Made by a program: the position numbers and the translations under genes. Below the pieces are notes generated by a model, which was given only the letters and a program-made list of their open reading frames with translations, made no database searches and was not told where the DNA came from. A stretch of 64,000 nucleotides of DNA from Chitinophagales bacterium (GTDB lineage Bacteria; Bacteroidota; Bacteroidia; Chitinophagales; JADIYW01): positions 1 to 64,000 of the forward strand of contig JACJXS010000013.1 in the NCBI GenBank assembly GCA_020636545.1. Reading direction: 5' to 3'. This document shows, piece after piece, positions 17,588-25,874 of the stretch (position 1 is the first letter of the stretch; every line of letters starts with the position of its first letter).

Positions 17588-18169
17588 ATGGTCAAACTAG
17601 CAATTTTATTAAGTGGTGGAGGCAGTAATGCCGAAAAAATATGTGCATATTTCAAGGATAATTCACAAGTACAAGTAAAATACTTATTAAGTAATAAAGA
17701 AAATTCAGGTGCAAAAAGAATTGGAGAAACTTATGGTATTCCATTTAGAATTTTTAATAGAGAAGAGTTTAATTCTGGATTGATTGCTGACTTTTTATTA
17801 GACGAAGGTATTGATGTCGTCATTCTTGCTGGCTTTTTGTGGTTAGTTCCACAAAATTTATTAGCTACATTTCCTGATAAAGTAATTAATATTCACCCTG
17901 CATTGTTGCCAAAATATGGAGGCAAAGGAATGCATGGTGCTTATGTACATCAAGCTGTATATAACAATAAGGAAACAGAAAGTGGTATAACTATTCATTT
18001 ATGTAATGAAGAATTTGATAAAGGTGCTATTTTATTTCAAGCTAAAGTATTATTAAATGCAGATGATGCACCTGAAATAATTGCAAAAAAAGTTTTGCAA
18101 TTAGAGCATCAATATTTCCCAAAAGTTATAGAGAATTTTTGTCGAAGTTTTGAAGAAAAAATAGGGTGA
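17588..18169 (+). CDS. purN: Phosphoribosylglycinamide formyltransferase
   Basis: Third step of purine synthesis: transfers formyl from 10-formyl-THF to GAR. The 193-residue length is standard. ILLSGGGSNAE at 7-17 binds phosphate, and NIHPALLPKYGGKGMHG at 101-117 supplies catalytic N101 and H103. SGITIHLCNEEFDKG at 132-146 supplies D144. It stands alone, diverging from gmd and convergent with the MATE gene 9 nt downstream. Confidence 0.95.
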   Translation: MVKLAILLSGGGSNAEKICAYFKDNSQVQVKYLLSNKENSGAKRIGETYGIPFRIFNREEFNSGLIADFLLDEGIDVVILAGFLWLVPQNLLATFPDKVINIHPALLPKYGGKGMHGAYVHQAVYNNKETESGITIHLCNEEFDKGAILFQAKVLLNADDAPEIIAKKVLQLEHQYFPKVIENFCRSFEEKIG

Positions 18170-18178
18170 AAATATTAT

Positions 18179-19531
18179 TTAGATAATTGGTTCTTCAACA
18201 GATTTAATATGTTTACGCCATATTCCACTTCCCCAATAAATAGAGGTATAGGTCAATAAACTCAGCCAATATACAACCTCACAGCCCCAAGCAATTTGCA
18301 AACTACTTTTCTTTAAGATGATAAAATAATAGCAATAAGCGACATAAAAAATAGCACAAAATAATTCAACAAGAGCAGGCGTTTTTGTGTTTCCAGTACC
18401 AATTATTCCTTGATTCATAATCATAGCAGACGAAAAAAACATCAATCCAATCATCATCGTATAGAATGGAGGTAAAATTCCAGATAGGAGACTTTGGTCG
18501 TCTGTAAATAAACTGATTATTTTATATGGAAAAATAAGTATTATTAAGTTGAGGAGAAAAGAAATGGACATCGTAAAAATAACCAGCCTTTTTAGTGCAG
18601 GTATGACGTGTTCAATTTTATTTTGACCAATTAAATTACTAATGACAGTATTACTTGTAGATGCTACACTCCAAACAGGAATGCCTAAAAAGATAAAAAT
18701 ACTTTTTAAAATTCCCGAAACTGCTAATTCATTTTCACCCAGCTTCTCAATAGAAATAAAAAAATATTGCCAAGAAGTCATACCAATAATTCCTTGCAAA
18801 ACTATTGGAGAGGATAGTCTTGTAATTGCAGTAATTGTATAGATATTTAGCCTATTAAATTGAAATGTAGTAAATTTGATATGGTATTTATGATATAGAA
18901 AGTAGCTTAAATAAACTAAGCACATCACGATTTCTGCGACTACAAATGATATCCCTGCACCTAAAATCCCCATTCTTTCAAAGCCATAATGTCCAAAAAT
19001 TAAACCATAAGCTAAAATCATATTCGTAAGAGCCATACAAATCGTGGCATAAGTAATGATTTTTGTTTCGCCAATACCCGCAAAAAAACTATTGAAACAA
19101 AAGCTTAAAACTACAAATGGCACTGAAAACGTTAATGCACTCAAATAGATTTTTATATCTAGTTGAATAGCTTTAGAACTTATAAATTGAGCGATCAAAA
19201 AATCTGCACCAAAAAATAAAAACGCCATTATTCCAATACTTAATAATAAAGCTAATAGCAATAAATTATCAAAAGCTTTTCCAATTTTAGCATCTTCTTT
19301 TTGTCCAGAATATCGAGCAATCATAATTTGACAACCACGAGCAAATCCACTAACGATAAAAGTGAGATTCATAAAAAAAACACCTGATAACGTAACAGCA
19401 TCTAACGCTATTTTTGAATAATTTCCTAAATAAGCTACATCAACAATTTGATTGATGCTATGGGCTAAATTTCCTAAAAAAATAGGGTAGGAGATTTGCC
19501 AAATTTCTTTATAAGTGCCTTTTAATTGCAA
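18179..19531 (-). CDS. MATE-family efflux transporter
   Basis: Inner-membrane antiporter of 450 residues with about twelve helices in two homologous halves. The N-terminal IWQISYPIFLGNLAHSINQI and VDVAYLGNYSKIALDAVTLSG follow the MatE pattern (pole, NxxDxxxxG-like, A-x-x-L/V). Family members export drugs or metabolites by Na+ or H+ exchange; the substrate is unknown. The start at ATG 19531 gives the usual short cytoplasmic lead. Confidence 0.88.
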   Translation of the reverse strand: MQLKGTYKEIWQISYPIFLGNLAHSINQIVDVAYLGNYSKIALDAVTLSGVFFMNLTFIVSGFARGCQIMIARYSGQKEDAKIGKAFDNLLLLALLLSIGIMAFLFFGADFLIAQFISSKAIQLDIKIYLSALTFSVPFVVLSFCFNSFFAGIGETKIITYATICMALTNMILAYGLIFGHYGFERMGILGAGISFVVAEIVMCLVYLSYFLYHKYHIKFTTFQFNRLNIYTITAITRLSSPIVLQGIIGMTSWQYFFISIEKLGENELAVSGILKSIFIFLGIPVWSVASTSNTVISNLIGQNKIEHVIPALKRLVIFTMSISFLLNLIILIFPYKIISLFTDDQSLLSGILPPFYTMMIGLMFFSSAMIMNQGIIGTGNTKTPALVELFCAIFYVAYCYYFIILKKSSLQIAWGCEVVYWLSLLTYTSIYWGSGIWRKHIKSVEEPII

Positions 19532-19610
19532 AAAAATATAATTTAAAAAGACACAAAAGTACTAAACAGAAATGGATTGTAGTATTAATATAATGAATAT
19601 AGTTCTGAAT

Positions 19611-20798
19611 TTAATCAATTACACCAGAACCCAATAATTCATCAGTCGAATACCAAGCACAAAATTGTCCTGGAGTAATGCCTTTTTGTAAATTTTTAAA
19701 TACCACATATAATCCTTCTTCCTTTTGGTATAAACATGCATCTTCCAATGCTTGTCGGTATCTAATTCTTGCTTTAATTTGCAAAGTACCATCTATTGAA
19801 AGTTTTTTGTCCGCTCGTATCCAATGTATATCTTCGTTTTTTATGAATAAAGCGGGTCTGTTTAATGCATTACTATTTTCGCCTTCTGCTAGATAAACGA
19901 TATTTTTAATTGTATCAGTTCCAACAACAAATAATGCTTGCTTGAAACCACCAATACCAATGCCTTTTCTTTGCCCAATGGTGTAATAATGTGCTCCATT
20001 GTGTTCTCCAATATTTTTAGTTTCAATTTTAGAGAAATCTATTTTTTTTGATAATGAAGCTAATTCCTCATTTGTACAATTCGTATAATTAAATGGTGGA
20101 ACAGGTTCTAATTTTGAATCTTCGACTAAAAGTACTTGTCCTTTTTTGGGATCTAATTGTTGTTGTAGGAAATCTGGTAATTTTACTTTTCCTATAAAAC
20201 ACAAACCTTGAGAATCCTTTTTTTCTGCAGTAATTAAATCAAGTTCTTTTGCAATTTTTCTAACCTCAGGTTTAGTTAATTCGCCAATAGGAAAAAGAGC
20301 TTTACTCAATTGTTCTTGATTGAGCTGGCATAAAAAATAGCTCTGGTCTTTATTTTGGTCTTTACCTGCTAAAAGTTTATAAATTTCTTTCCCATCAATA
20401 ATTTCGCTGGCTTTACGACAGTAATGACCAGTCGCAACAAAATCTGCACCTAATGCTAAAGCATGTTTTAGGAAAATATCAAACTTAATTTCTCGATTAC
20501 ATAAAATATCAGGATTTGGAGTTCTTCCAGCTTGATATTCTGCAAACATATAATCTACAATTCTTGCTTTATATTCTGTGCTTAAATCAATGGTATTGAA
20601 TGGAATATTAAGTTTCTTTGCCACCAATAATGCATCGTTACTATCTTCTATCCAAGGGCATTCATCGCTAATGGTTACGCTAGTATCATGCCAATTTTTC
20701 ATAAACAGAGCGATAACCTCATAACCTTTTTGTTGTAATAAATAAGCAGCTACACTTGAGTCAACTCCACCTGAAAGACCAATTATTACCCTTTTCAT
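19611..20798 (-). CDS. mnmA: tRNA-specific 2-thiouridylase MnmA
   Basis: Makes 2-thiouridine at wobble U34 of Lys, Glu and Gln tRNAs, using ATP and persulfide sulfur. The 395-residue protein has PP-loop SGGVDSSVAAYLL (9-21), the catalytic pair Cys100 (NPDILCNREIKF) and Cys200 (DSQGLCFIGKV), the tRNA-binding middle, and the C-terminal beta domain (TPGQFCAWY). It is slightly longer than the E. coli form, through loops. The upstream gap carries the plus-strand promoter for a candidate short RNA. Confidence 0.95.
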   Translation of the reverse strand: MKRVIIGLSGGVDSSVAAYLLQQKGYEVIALFMKNWHDTSVTISDECPWIEDSNDALLVAKKLNIPFNTIDLSTEYKARIVDYMFAEYQAGRTPNPDILCNREIKFDIFLKHALALGADFVATGHYCRKASEIIDGKEIYKLLAGKDQNKDQSYFLCQLNQEQLSKALFPIGELTKPEVRKIAKELDLITAEKKDSQGLCFIGKVKLPDFLQQQLDPKKGQVLLVEDSKLEPVPPFNYTNCTNEELASLSKKIDFSKIETKNIGEHNGAHYYTIGQRKGIGIGGFKQALFVVGTDTIKNIVYLAEGENSNALNRPALFIKNEDIHWIRADKKLSIDGTLQIKARIRYRQALEDACLYQKEEGLYVVFKNLQKGITPGQFCAWYSTDELLGSGVID

Positions 20799-20848
20799 CT
20801 TACTACAGTCAAATAAATATTAAAAAATGTAAAATTAATAAAAAAAGA

Positions 20849-20880
20849 TTTGATAATTATCAAATTATGATTTATATTTG
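20849..20880 (+). promoter_or_regulatory. Bacteroidota promoter with a palindromic operator over -33
   Basis: TTTG (20849-20852), a 20-nt spacer, then TATATTTG (20873-20880) match the -33/-7 consensus closely. The 16-bp perfect palindrome TTTGATAATTATCAAA (20849-20864) includes the -33 box. It points toward a terminator only about 35 nt past the predicted start site. A very similar inverted repeat lies at 22499-22513 in the promoter of the neighbouring 497-residue gene. Confidence 0.6.
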
Positions 20881-20886
20881 TAATGG

Positions 20887-20947
20887 GTTTTTATGTTTTT
20901 AGACTTTATGTCGGCGGATATGTTTTTTTACATATCCGTTTTTTTTA
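20887..20947 (+). ncRNA. Candidate short RNA, about 60 nt
   Basis: The predicted transcript runs from about 7 nt after the -7 box to the T run of a strong terminator at 20915-20947. It lies in the gap between mnmA and the 497-residue gene, both on the other strand. A short ORF begins at ATG 20883 but runs through the terminator, and its start precedes the predicted transcript start, so I favour a non-coding RNA. No known RNA family is recognised, and the 3' end lies only 4 nt from the stop codon of the convergent gene. Confidence 0.4.
20915..20947 (+). terminator. Intrinsic terminator of the candidate short RNA
   Basis: CGGATATG (20915-20922) pairs perfectly with CATATCCG (20931-20938), followed by nine T on the plus strand. 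There is no T run on the minus strand, so it does not serve the convergent 497-residue gene. No plus-strand gene other than the candidate RNA lies upstream of it. Confidence 0.75.
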
Positions 20948-20950
20948 TAG

Positions 20951-22444
20951 CTATTTATTTTGTTTCAAATTTTCCAAAATCAAAACCCATAAATAATCGT
21001 AGAAAACAATCTCACTTTCATGTAATGTTTGTTGAAGATATGCATCTTTTAAAAGATTATATTCATTGAGATTCGTTAGTTGTTTATGGTTAAAGTTAGT
21101 TTTCTCTAATTTATTTAAAAGCTTAGTAAATAGCTTTATTCTTTTGTACTCATTTTTACTTAGATATCTATATGAATATGTATTAAATGTTTCAATTTTA
21201 TTAGAATATTCTATATATTTTCTCTGGTATAATAATATTAAAAGCTCTAGGATTTTTATAGCCAAATTAAATCCTTGCTTGTCTTTAGTAATCTCAGGGG
21301 TTTGGTTAATTAGTTTGTTTATTTTAATTTTACAAGGTTCTTTGTTTACAACATTATTGTATAATATTACATAAGTTTCATAGATTAACCATCTTTCTTT
21401 TAAATAGGCAGCTAATGATTTGAATTGAGGATGTTTGATTGTTTCTGAAATTAATTTTTGAGCCAAATTTATATTTGTACTGTTGATTGCAGCTTTAAAC
21501 TCAAATTCACTAATAATAAAATAATTAGTACCGATTGTTTTTTGTTTAATTATATTGGCACTTTGAGAGGTAAGTTCAAATTTTCGACTACTTAATAAGG
21601 CTTTAGTTTTATAGATATTTACTCCTACTAAATAAGTTGAAATATTTCCAGAGGCTTTGTATTTATAAAAATTTTCTAAAAAATCGTTTGAAGTATCTAA
21701 TAAGAGTTTATTGTTAGCCGTATAATCAAAGAATTGAAGTTTTACCCAAGTATAATTAAAAAAAGTAATCATAGATGGAAAATCTTGATACAAATTAAAC
21801 AGCCTTTCTATTTTCTTTTGAATTAGATTAATATCTTCTTTTCTATTTCCAAATTTAGATTTATTAAAAATTATTGCAGTTTCATAATAAATAATAATAC
21901 TTTCTCTAGTAATTTGAAGTTGTTTTGTAAAAATATTGTATTTTTTTAATTCAGTTTGAAATTGTTTTTCATTGCCAATTAATGCATGTTGAATGAGTAA
22001 TTTGTATGAAAATTCAGTAAGGACATCAATAAATTGGTGTTTTACTGCGGTTGGATAAGTTTCATTAATTAAATAAGTGGTTGTTGCTCGCAAACCTCCA
22101 TATCTTTGCACAATATTACAGATATGCAATCGATTAATACACTCATAGTATGCTTTGTCAAATACTGAAGTAGTTGAGTTTGAGTTGATGTCTAAAAAGT
22201 ATAAAGTATTTAGTAGTCGTTTTTTAAATCGATGCTTTAATTGTCTAAATCTTTGGTCGGCCTTATCTGTTCCATATAAAAAGTGAGCAGCTTCATCATC
22301 AGAATTAAATTTTCCATCAGCTAAGCCTTGATAAAATTTAGAAAACAAACTATCTTTGCAACTGATAAGGGTTTTGTCAAAAATATCAATTTGCGATAAT
22401 TTTCTTTTGTTAATAATAAAAATGAGGTCTTTTAAATTATTCAT
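20951..22444 (-). CDS. Large helical protein of unknown function
   Basis: Unrecognised soluble protein of 497 residues, rich in Lys, Leu, Asn, Tyr and Phe, with no signal peptide or membrane segment. Residues 45-95 include SDDEAAHFLYGTDKADQRFR and RFKKRLLNTLYFLD, the best-defined block. The rest looks like paired helices of a TPR-like or other alpha-solenoid kind, with no catalytic motif. Its promoter region carries the inverted repeat TTGATA-N3-TATCAA (22499-22513), also found at the candidate short RNA. It diverges from a 45-residue peptide gene. Function unknown. Confidence 0.75.
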   Translation of the reverse strand: MNNLKDLIFIINKRKLSQIDIFDKTLISCKDSLFSKFYQGLADGKFNSDDEAAHFLYGTDKADQRFRQLKHRFKKRLLNTLYFLDINSNSTTSVFDKAYYECINRLHICNIVQRYGGLRATTTYLINETYPTAVKHQFIDVLTEFSYKLLIQHALIGNEKQFQTELKKYNIFTKQLQITRESIIIYYETAIIFNKSKFGNRKEDINLIQKKIERLFNLYQDFPSMITFFNYTWVKLQFFDYTANNKLLLDTSNDFLENFYKYKASGNISTYLVGVNIYKTKALLSSRKFELTSQSANIIKQKTIGTNYFIISEFEFKAAINSTNINLAQKLISETIKHPQFKSLAAYLKERWLIYETYVILYNNVVNKEPCKIKINKLINQTPEITKDKQGFNLAIKILELLILLYQRKYIEYSNKIETFNTYSYRYLSKNEYKRIKLFTKLLNKLEKTNFNHKQLTNLNEYNLLKDAYLQQTLHESEIVFYDYLWVLILENLKQNK

Positions 22445-22480
22445 GTAACAAAACGGCTAACTTTATCAACTTTTATATTG

Positions 22481-22513
22481 TAAATCTACTTAAATTTATT
22501 GATACTTTATCAA
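22481..22513 (-). promoter_or_regulatory. Promoter with an inverted-repeat operator upstream of the 497-residue gene
   Basis: On the minus strand TTGATAAAGTATCAA (22513-22499) is an inverted repeat whose first TTG can serve as -33. It is followed at 22 nt by TAGATTTA (22488-22481), a 7/8 match to the -7 consensus. A further copy of the 10-mer TTGATAAAGT lies downstream at 22469-22460. The layout matches that of the short-RNA promoter at 20849-20880. Confidence 0.5.
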
Positions 22514-22611
22514 TTAGTTTGTTTTTTTTATTAAAATAAGCATGTTATTTTTTATTGTTTTATGTAGTATTTTTATAGAGCTAATTAAAGTAAATTTACA
22601 AAAAAAACATT

Positions 22612-22749
22612 ATGGAATATTTAGTTTATTTAATTATGGTTATAATGGGTATCGTTGGAAATGCTAACAAAACCCCAGTAAATGGAACTGATAAACCAAG
22701 TAACGTTCCAACAACAGCAAAAATAATCGTCATAGACACTAATGATTAA
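22612..22749 (+). CDS. Small peptide, 45 residues, hydrophobic N-terminus
   Basis: A short ORF from ATG 22612 to TAA 22747-22749. Residues 1-18 (MEYLVYLIMVIMGIVGNA) are a hydrophobic segment, either a membrane anchor or a signal-like sequence. Residues 19-45 are polar, Thr/Pro/Asn-rich, ending KIIVIDTND. A good bidirectional terminator follows 45 nt later and an AT-rich leader precedes it, which supports a real transcript. It diverges from the 497-residue gene. No family is recognised. Confidence 0.5.
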   Translation: MEYLVYLIMVIMGIVGNANKTPVNGTDKPSNVPTTAKIIVIDTND

Positions 22750-22793
22750 TCATTTAAGATTAGTCGGCTAATGTCTTTTATACATAAAAACCC

Positions 22794-22830
22794 AAAGGTT
22801 ATTAGTTTTTGCTAGTAACCTTTATTTTCC
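22794..22830. terminator. Bidirectional terminator between the small peptide gene and the SDR gene
   Basis: AAAGGTTATTAG (22794-22805) pairs with CTAGTAACCTTT (22812-22823), 12 bp with one G-T, around a short T-rich loop. T-rich sequence follows on the plus strand (22821-22828) and, by complement of 22786-22790, on the minus strand. The flanking genes are convergent. Confidence 0.75.
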
Positions 22831-22838
22831 CTAGTCCT

Positions 22839-23699
22839 TTAAAATTTACCAAATTCTTTTATTGAAGTTTTTTCTAAACTCCATTCCCACAATTGTTTGG
22901 CATATTCAGAGTTTATAGCATCTAAAGAAGGTAGAACTGGATTTTTTTTATACCAATATAAACCAGTTTTATCTTGTATAAATGGTGAGCTTGCTAGATA
23001 AATACTAGTTATTGCTCCTTTCTCAGGAGAGGTTAGCATAAAACTAAATTGCTGCGTCAAAAAGTTGAATGCAGGAATACTACTCTTTCCAAAATTGGAA
23101 GCGATATTGCCTGGATGTAAACAATTTGAAGTAATTTTTGAAGTATTTCTTAGTATATTAGCCAATTGCTTATTAAAAAGCACATTACACAATTTGGATA
23201 TACTGTATTGTTTGAAAAAATTATAATTACTTTCTCCATTTAGATTATTATAATTAAAACTAACTAATCGGTGTGCCATTGAAGCAACATTCACAATTCG
23301 AGCATTTGGAGCTTGTTTTAAGGCAGGAAGCATATAATGTGTCGTTAGAAAATATCCTAAATGATTGGTTGCCATAGTTAATTCTATATTCTTTTCATTT
23401 ACAACACGTTCACTAAAAATACCACCTGCATTATTGATTAATACATCTAAGGTATTGTACTTTTTATAGAATTTTTCTGCAAAAGCATGTATAGATATTG
23501 GTGAACTAAAATCTGCGATAAATAAATCTACATTATTTAAACCAGTTAATGCATTAATATCTTCTTGAACAGCTTGTGCTTTATCTTTGTTTCTGCAAAC
23601 CATTATAATGTTTGCTCCTAATTTTGCTAATTCAGTTGCTGTAACTCTACCAATTCCAGAATTAGCGCCGGTAATAAGTATATTTTTTTCTTTTAGCAT
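22839..23699 (-). CDS. Short-chain dehydrogenase/reductase, retinol-dehydrogenase-like
   Basis: NAD(P)-dependent SDR of 286 residues. The cofactor motif ITGANSGIGRVTATEL is at 8-23 and MVCRNKDKAQ follows the second strand. NNAGGIFSE is near 89-97, the active-site Ser lies in VNVASMAHR, and YSISKLCN gives Y/K. Length and motif spacing match the eukaryote-like retinol dehydrogenase/WW-domain oxidoreductase group of classical SDRs. The substrate is unknown. It is separated from a dead pdxH by 119 nt. Confidence 0.88.
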   Translation of the reverse strand: MLKEKNILITGANSGIGRVTATELAKLGANIIMVCRNKDKAQAVQEDINALTGLNNVDLFIADFSSPISIHAFAEKFYKKYNTLDVLINNAGGIFSERVVNEKNIELTMATNHLGYFLTTHYMLPALKQAPNARIVNVASMAHRLVSFNYNNLNGESNYNFFKQYSISKLCNVLFNKQLANILRNTSKITSNCLHPGNIASNFGKSSIPAFNFLTQQFSFMLTSPEKGAITSIYLASSPFIQDKTGLYWYKKNPVLPSLDAINSEYAKQLWEWSLEKTSIKEFGKF

Positions 23700-23818
23700 T
23701 TTGTAGTATTCTGTTTATAATTTGCGACAATAAAGTTAAAAAATTACATTTTTTCAATTAGAATTAAATAAAAAAAATAATAAATACTTTTGAGTTTTTA
23801 TGCTAACTTATAATTGTT

Positions 23819-24495
23819 TTAAGGAGCTAATCGCTGTTTTGTCCAGCTATTTTCTTCAAGAATATATTCGATGCGGTCATGAAGGCGACTTTCTCTACCT
23901 TGCCAAAATTCAAATAAATTTGGTATTAATATATAACCACCCCAATTATCAGGAAAAGGAACGGTTTTGTTTTCAAATTCATAGGCTAATTCATCATAAC
24001 GATTGTCTAAAAATGCACGATTAGGAATGACCTTTACTTTGTGGTGAAGTTAATGCGCCTATTTGACTTTCGTGTGGTCTTGAATAGAAATATTTTTCAG
24101 ATTCATTTCGATCAAATTTTTCTACAATACCTTCAATTCTTACTTGTCTTTCTTGTTCACGCCACCAAAATAGAAGTGAAGCGTGATTGTTTTCAGACAA
24201 TTGTTGTCCTTTTTTGCTATTGTAATTGGTATAAAAAAAAAATCCCATTATCAATAACCTCTTTTAGCAAAACCGTTCGTACAGAAGGCTGTTGGTTTTT
24301 TCCAACTGTAGCAATTTGCATTGCATTGGGTTCATAAAGTTGAGCATCGATAGCATCTTTCAACCAATCTTGAAATTGTTCGTATGGATTTTTTACTTTA
24401 TTGCAATTATTTAATTATTCTAAACTTCCTAATTGGTAGCTTTTGATTTAAAGTTGATATTTTTTGAGTACGTTGAAATCTTCGTTTATTTCCAT
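23819..24495 (-). pseudogene. pdxH: pdxH (pyridoxamine 5'-phosphate oxidase), decayed
   Basis: Pieces of PdxH are found in order on the minus strand: NPYEQFQDWLKDAIDAQLYE and EPNAMQIATVGKNQQPSVRT, then FFYTNYNSKKGQQLSENN and SRPHESQIGALTSPQSK. These are followed by FPDNWGGYILIPNLFEFWQG and the C-terminal SWTKQRLAP before TAA 23819-23821. They are not in one frame. A ten-T run (24233-24242) has one T too many, and an extra G near 24030 breaks the frame again. Two TAA codons interrupt the N-terminal part. The intact enzyme oxidises PNP/PMP to PLP with FMN. At least four lesions make sequencing error an unlikely sole cause. Confidence 0.85.
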
Positions 24496-24537
24496 TTTTT
24501 TTAATTGTATTCGTAAGTCAAAATTAGTATTTTCTTA

Positions 24538-24819
24538 TTAAACTTCATCATAACTAATTACTACATCATCAGTAATTGGATGAGATTGACAAGTTAATAC
24601 AAAGCCTTCTTCTTTTTCTTCTTCTGTTAAAGGTTCATCATCGTCCATTTCTACTTTACCTTGCATAACTTTGGCTTTGCAACTACAACAAGCAGCAACT
24701 CTACAAGCATGTGGAGGGTCTAAATCTGCATCAATTGCCGCATCTAAGACAGTTTCATCATCGTTTACATTGATGTTATGTTCTCTACCGTCTAATATAA
24801 TTTTTACTTTTTTCGGCAT
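24538..24819 (-). CDS. 2Fe-2S ferredoxin, plant-type
   Basis: Small electron carrier of 93 residues. The cluster ligands follow the plant-type spacing: C39-x4-C44-x2-C47 in HACRVAACCSCKAKV and C76 in VLTCQSHP. The CCSCKAK variant and the acidic EMDDDEPLTEEEKEEG segment resemble the ferredoxin domain of PaaE/Hmp-like reductases, here as a stand-alone protein. The partner reductase is not in the window. Confidence 0.9.
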   Translation of the reverse strand: MPKKVKIILDGREHNINVNDDETVLDAAIDADLDPPHACRVAACCSCKAKVMQGKVEMDDDEPLTEEEKEEGFVLTCQSHPITDDVVISYDEV

Positions 24820-24898
24820 ATCTATTTTTTTGCTAAAATACTTTAAACTTTATAATTAGCAATGTAATTTGTAAATGATAATAATTAATTATCTAGGG

Positions 24899-25870
24899 TT
24901 AAAATCTGTAAAAATGATGCGTATAACTAGCATATCCACCCCAAATTCCTACTCCACCACCTTGAATATTCGATTTTACTACTACAAAAGAGCCAAATGG
25001 ACTTCCTTGACTACTTCTGTTGCTTTCTAAAGTTCTCCAAAAATCATAATGTGGTCTATCTATTAAACTAAGTTTGAAAGTTAAAACGCTATCTTGATTA
25101 TTCCAGTATCCAACAGTTTCATCTAATGGGTCTGGCGTATCTCCAAATCGATTACCTTTTGGAATAAAAATCTTAAATTTTTTACCATTAAAAAATACAT
25201 CGTCAAATACCGATGAATTACTAACTAACCAAGGTTCTTCATCAACTTTTGTTGCATAACGATAATAATCAGTTGTACTTCCATTGTCGGACAATATTCC
25301 AGTTAATTGATAATAATCTGGAAATTTAGCAGGATTAGGGTGTGTTTCTAACCATAAACTATCAAAATGTACAGTTCTATTTGGAATACTTGTACTTGCA
25401 GTTAATATTTTATCTTGAACTTTAATTTCTAATCCATAAGTTTGTCCCAATTCTCCAACAAATAAAGGCATTTTAGAAAAATCAATCGTGTAAATTGAAA
25501 CAAAAGGAGGAAAACTTCCACCAAATTGTGCAATATCAAAACCTAATCTTTCCGCTAATTCAACTTGAAATGAGTCAGGCATTTCATGGATATTGGTACT
25601 ATTATATTCTTTTAAATGAATAGTGTCATTATTATGAAAAATAGAAATATTTGCACCTTGAATAAATAAATTGGTCAGACTATTGATATTAAAATCTTTA
25701 TAGATAGAAAAACTGTTAGTCAATAAAATATATGGTGGAAAATCATTCTCAATTTTACCTTCAACAGCAATTATGTTTGACGTTTCTTTTAACTTCATAT
25801 TGAATTCCTTCTCACAAGAAATAGAGATTATAACAAAACAAAAAAGAAGTATTTTTTTTAAAGTATGCAT
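24899..25870 (-). CDS. DUF4249 outer-membrane lipoprotein
   Basis: Lipoprotein of 323 residues: hydrophobic signal 6-17 with lipobox SISC (Cys19), then KEFNMKLKETSNIIAVEGKI, matching DUF4249, whose members pair with TonB-dependent receptors in Bacteroidota much as SusD pairs with SusC. The C-terminal SPFGSFVVVKSNIQGGGVG-type region is also typical of the family. It follows the TonB receptor by 4 nt, so the two are almost certainly cotranscribed and act in one uptake or surface complex. The ligand is unknown. Confidence 0.88.
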   Translation of the reverse strand: MHTLKKILLFCFVIISISCEKEFNMKLKETSNIIAVEGKIENDFPPYILLTNSFSIYKDFNINSLTNLFIQGANISIFHNNDTIHLKEYNSTNIHEMPDSFQVELAERLGFDIAQFGGSFPPFVSIYTIDFSKMPLFVGELGQTYGLEIKVQDKILTASTSIPNRTVHFDSLWLETHPNPAKFPDYYQLTGILSDNGSTTDYYRYATKVDEEPWLVSNSSVFDDVFFNGKKFKIFIPKGNRFGDTPDPLDETVGYWNNQDSVLTFKLSLIDRPHYDFWRTLESNRSSQGSPFGSFVVVKSNIQGGGVGIWGGYASYTHHFYRF

Positions 25871-25874
25871 CTCA

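Noticed and set aside
20883..20996. 37-residue ORF MGFYVFRLYVGG... over the candidate short RNA
   Set aside because: Its ATG precedes the predicted transcription start and the frame runs through the terminator into the 3' end of the convergent gene.
24021..24254. Stand-alone 77-residue gene (MIMGFFFYTNY...)
   Set aside because: It is the middle phase of the broken pdxH, bounded by the two frameshifts, not an independent gene.
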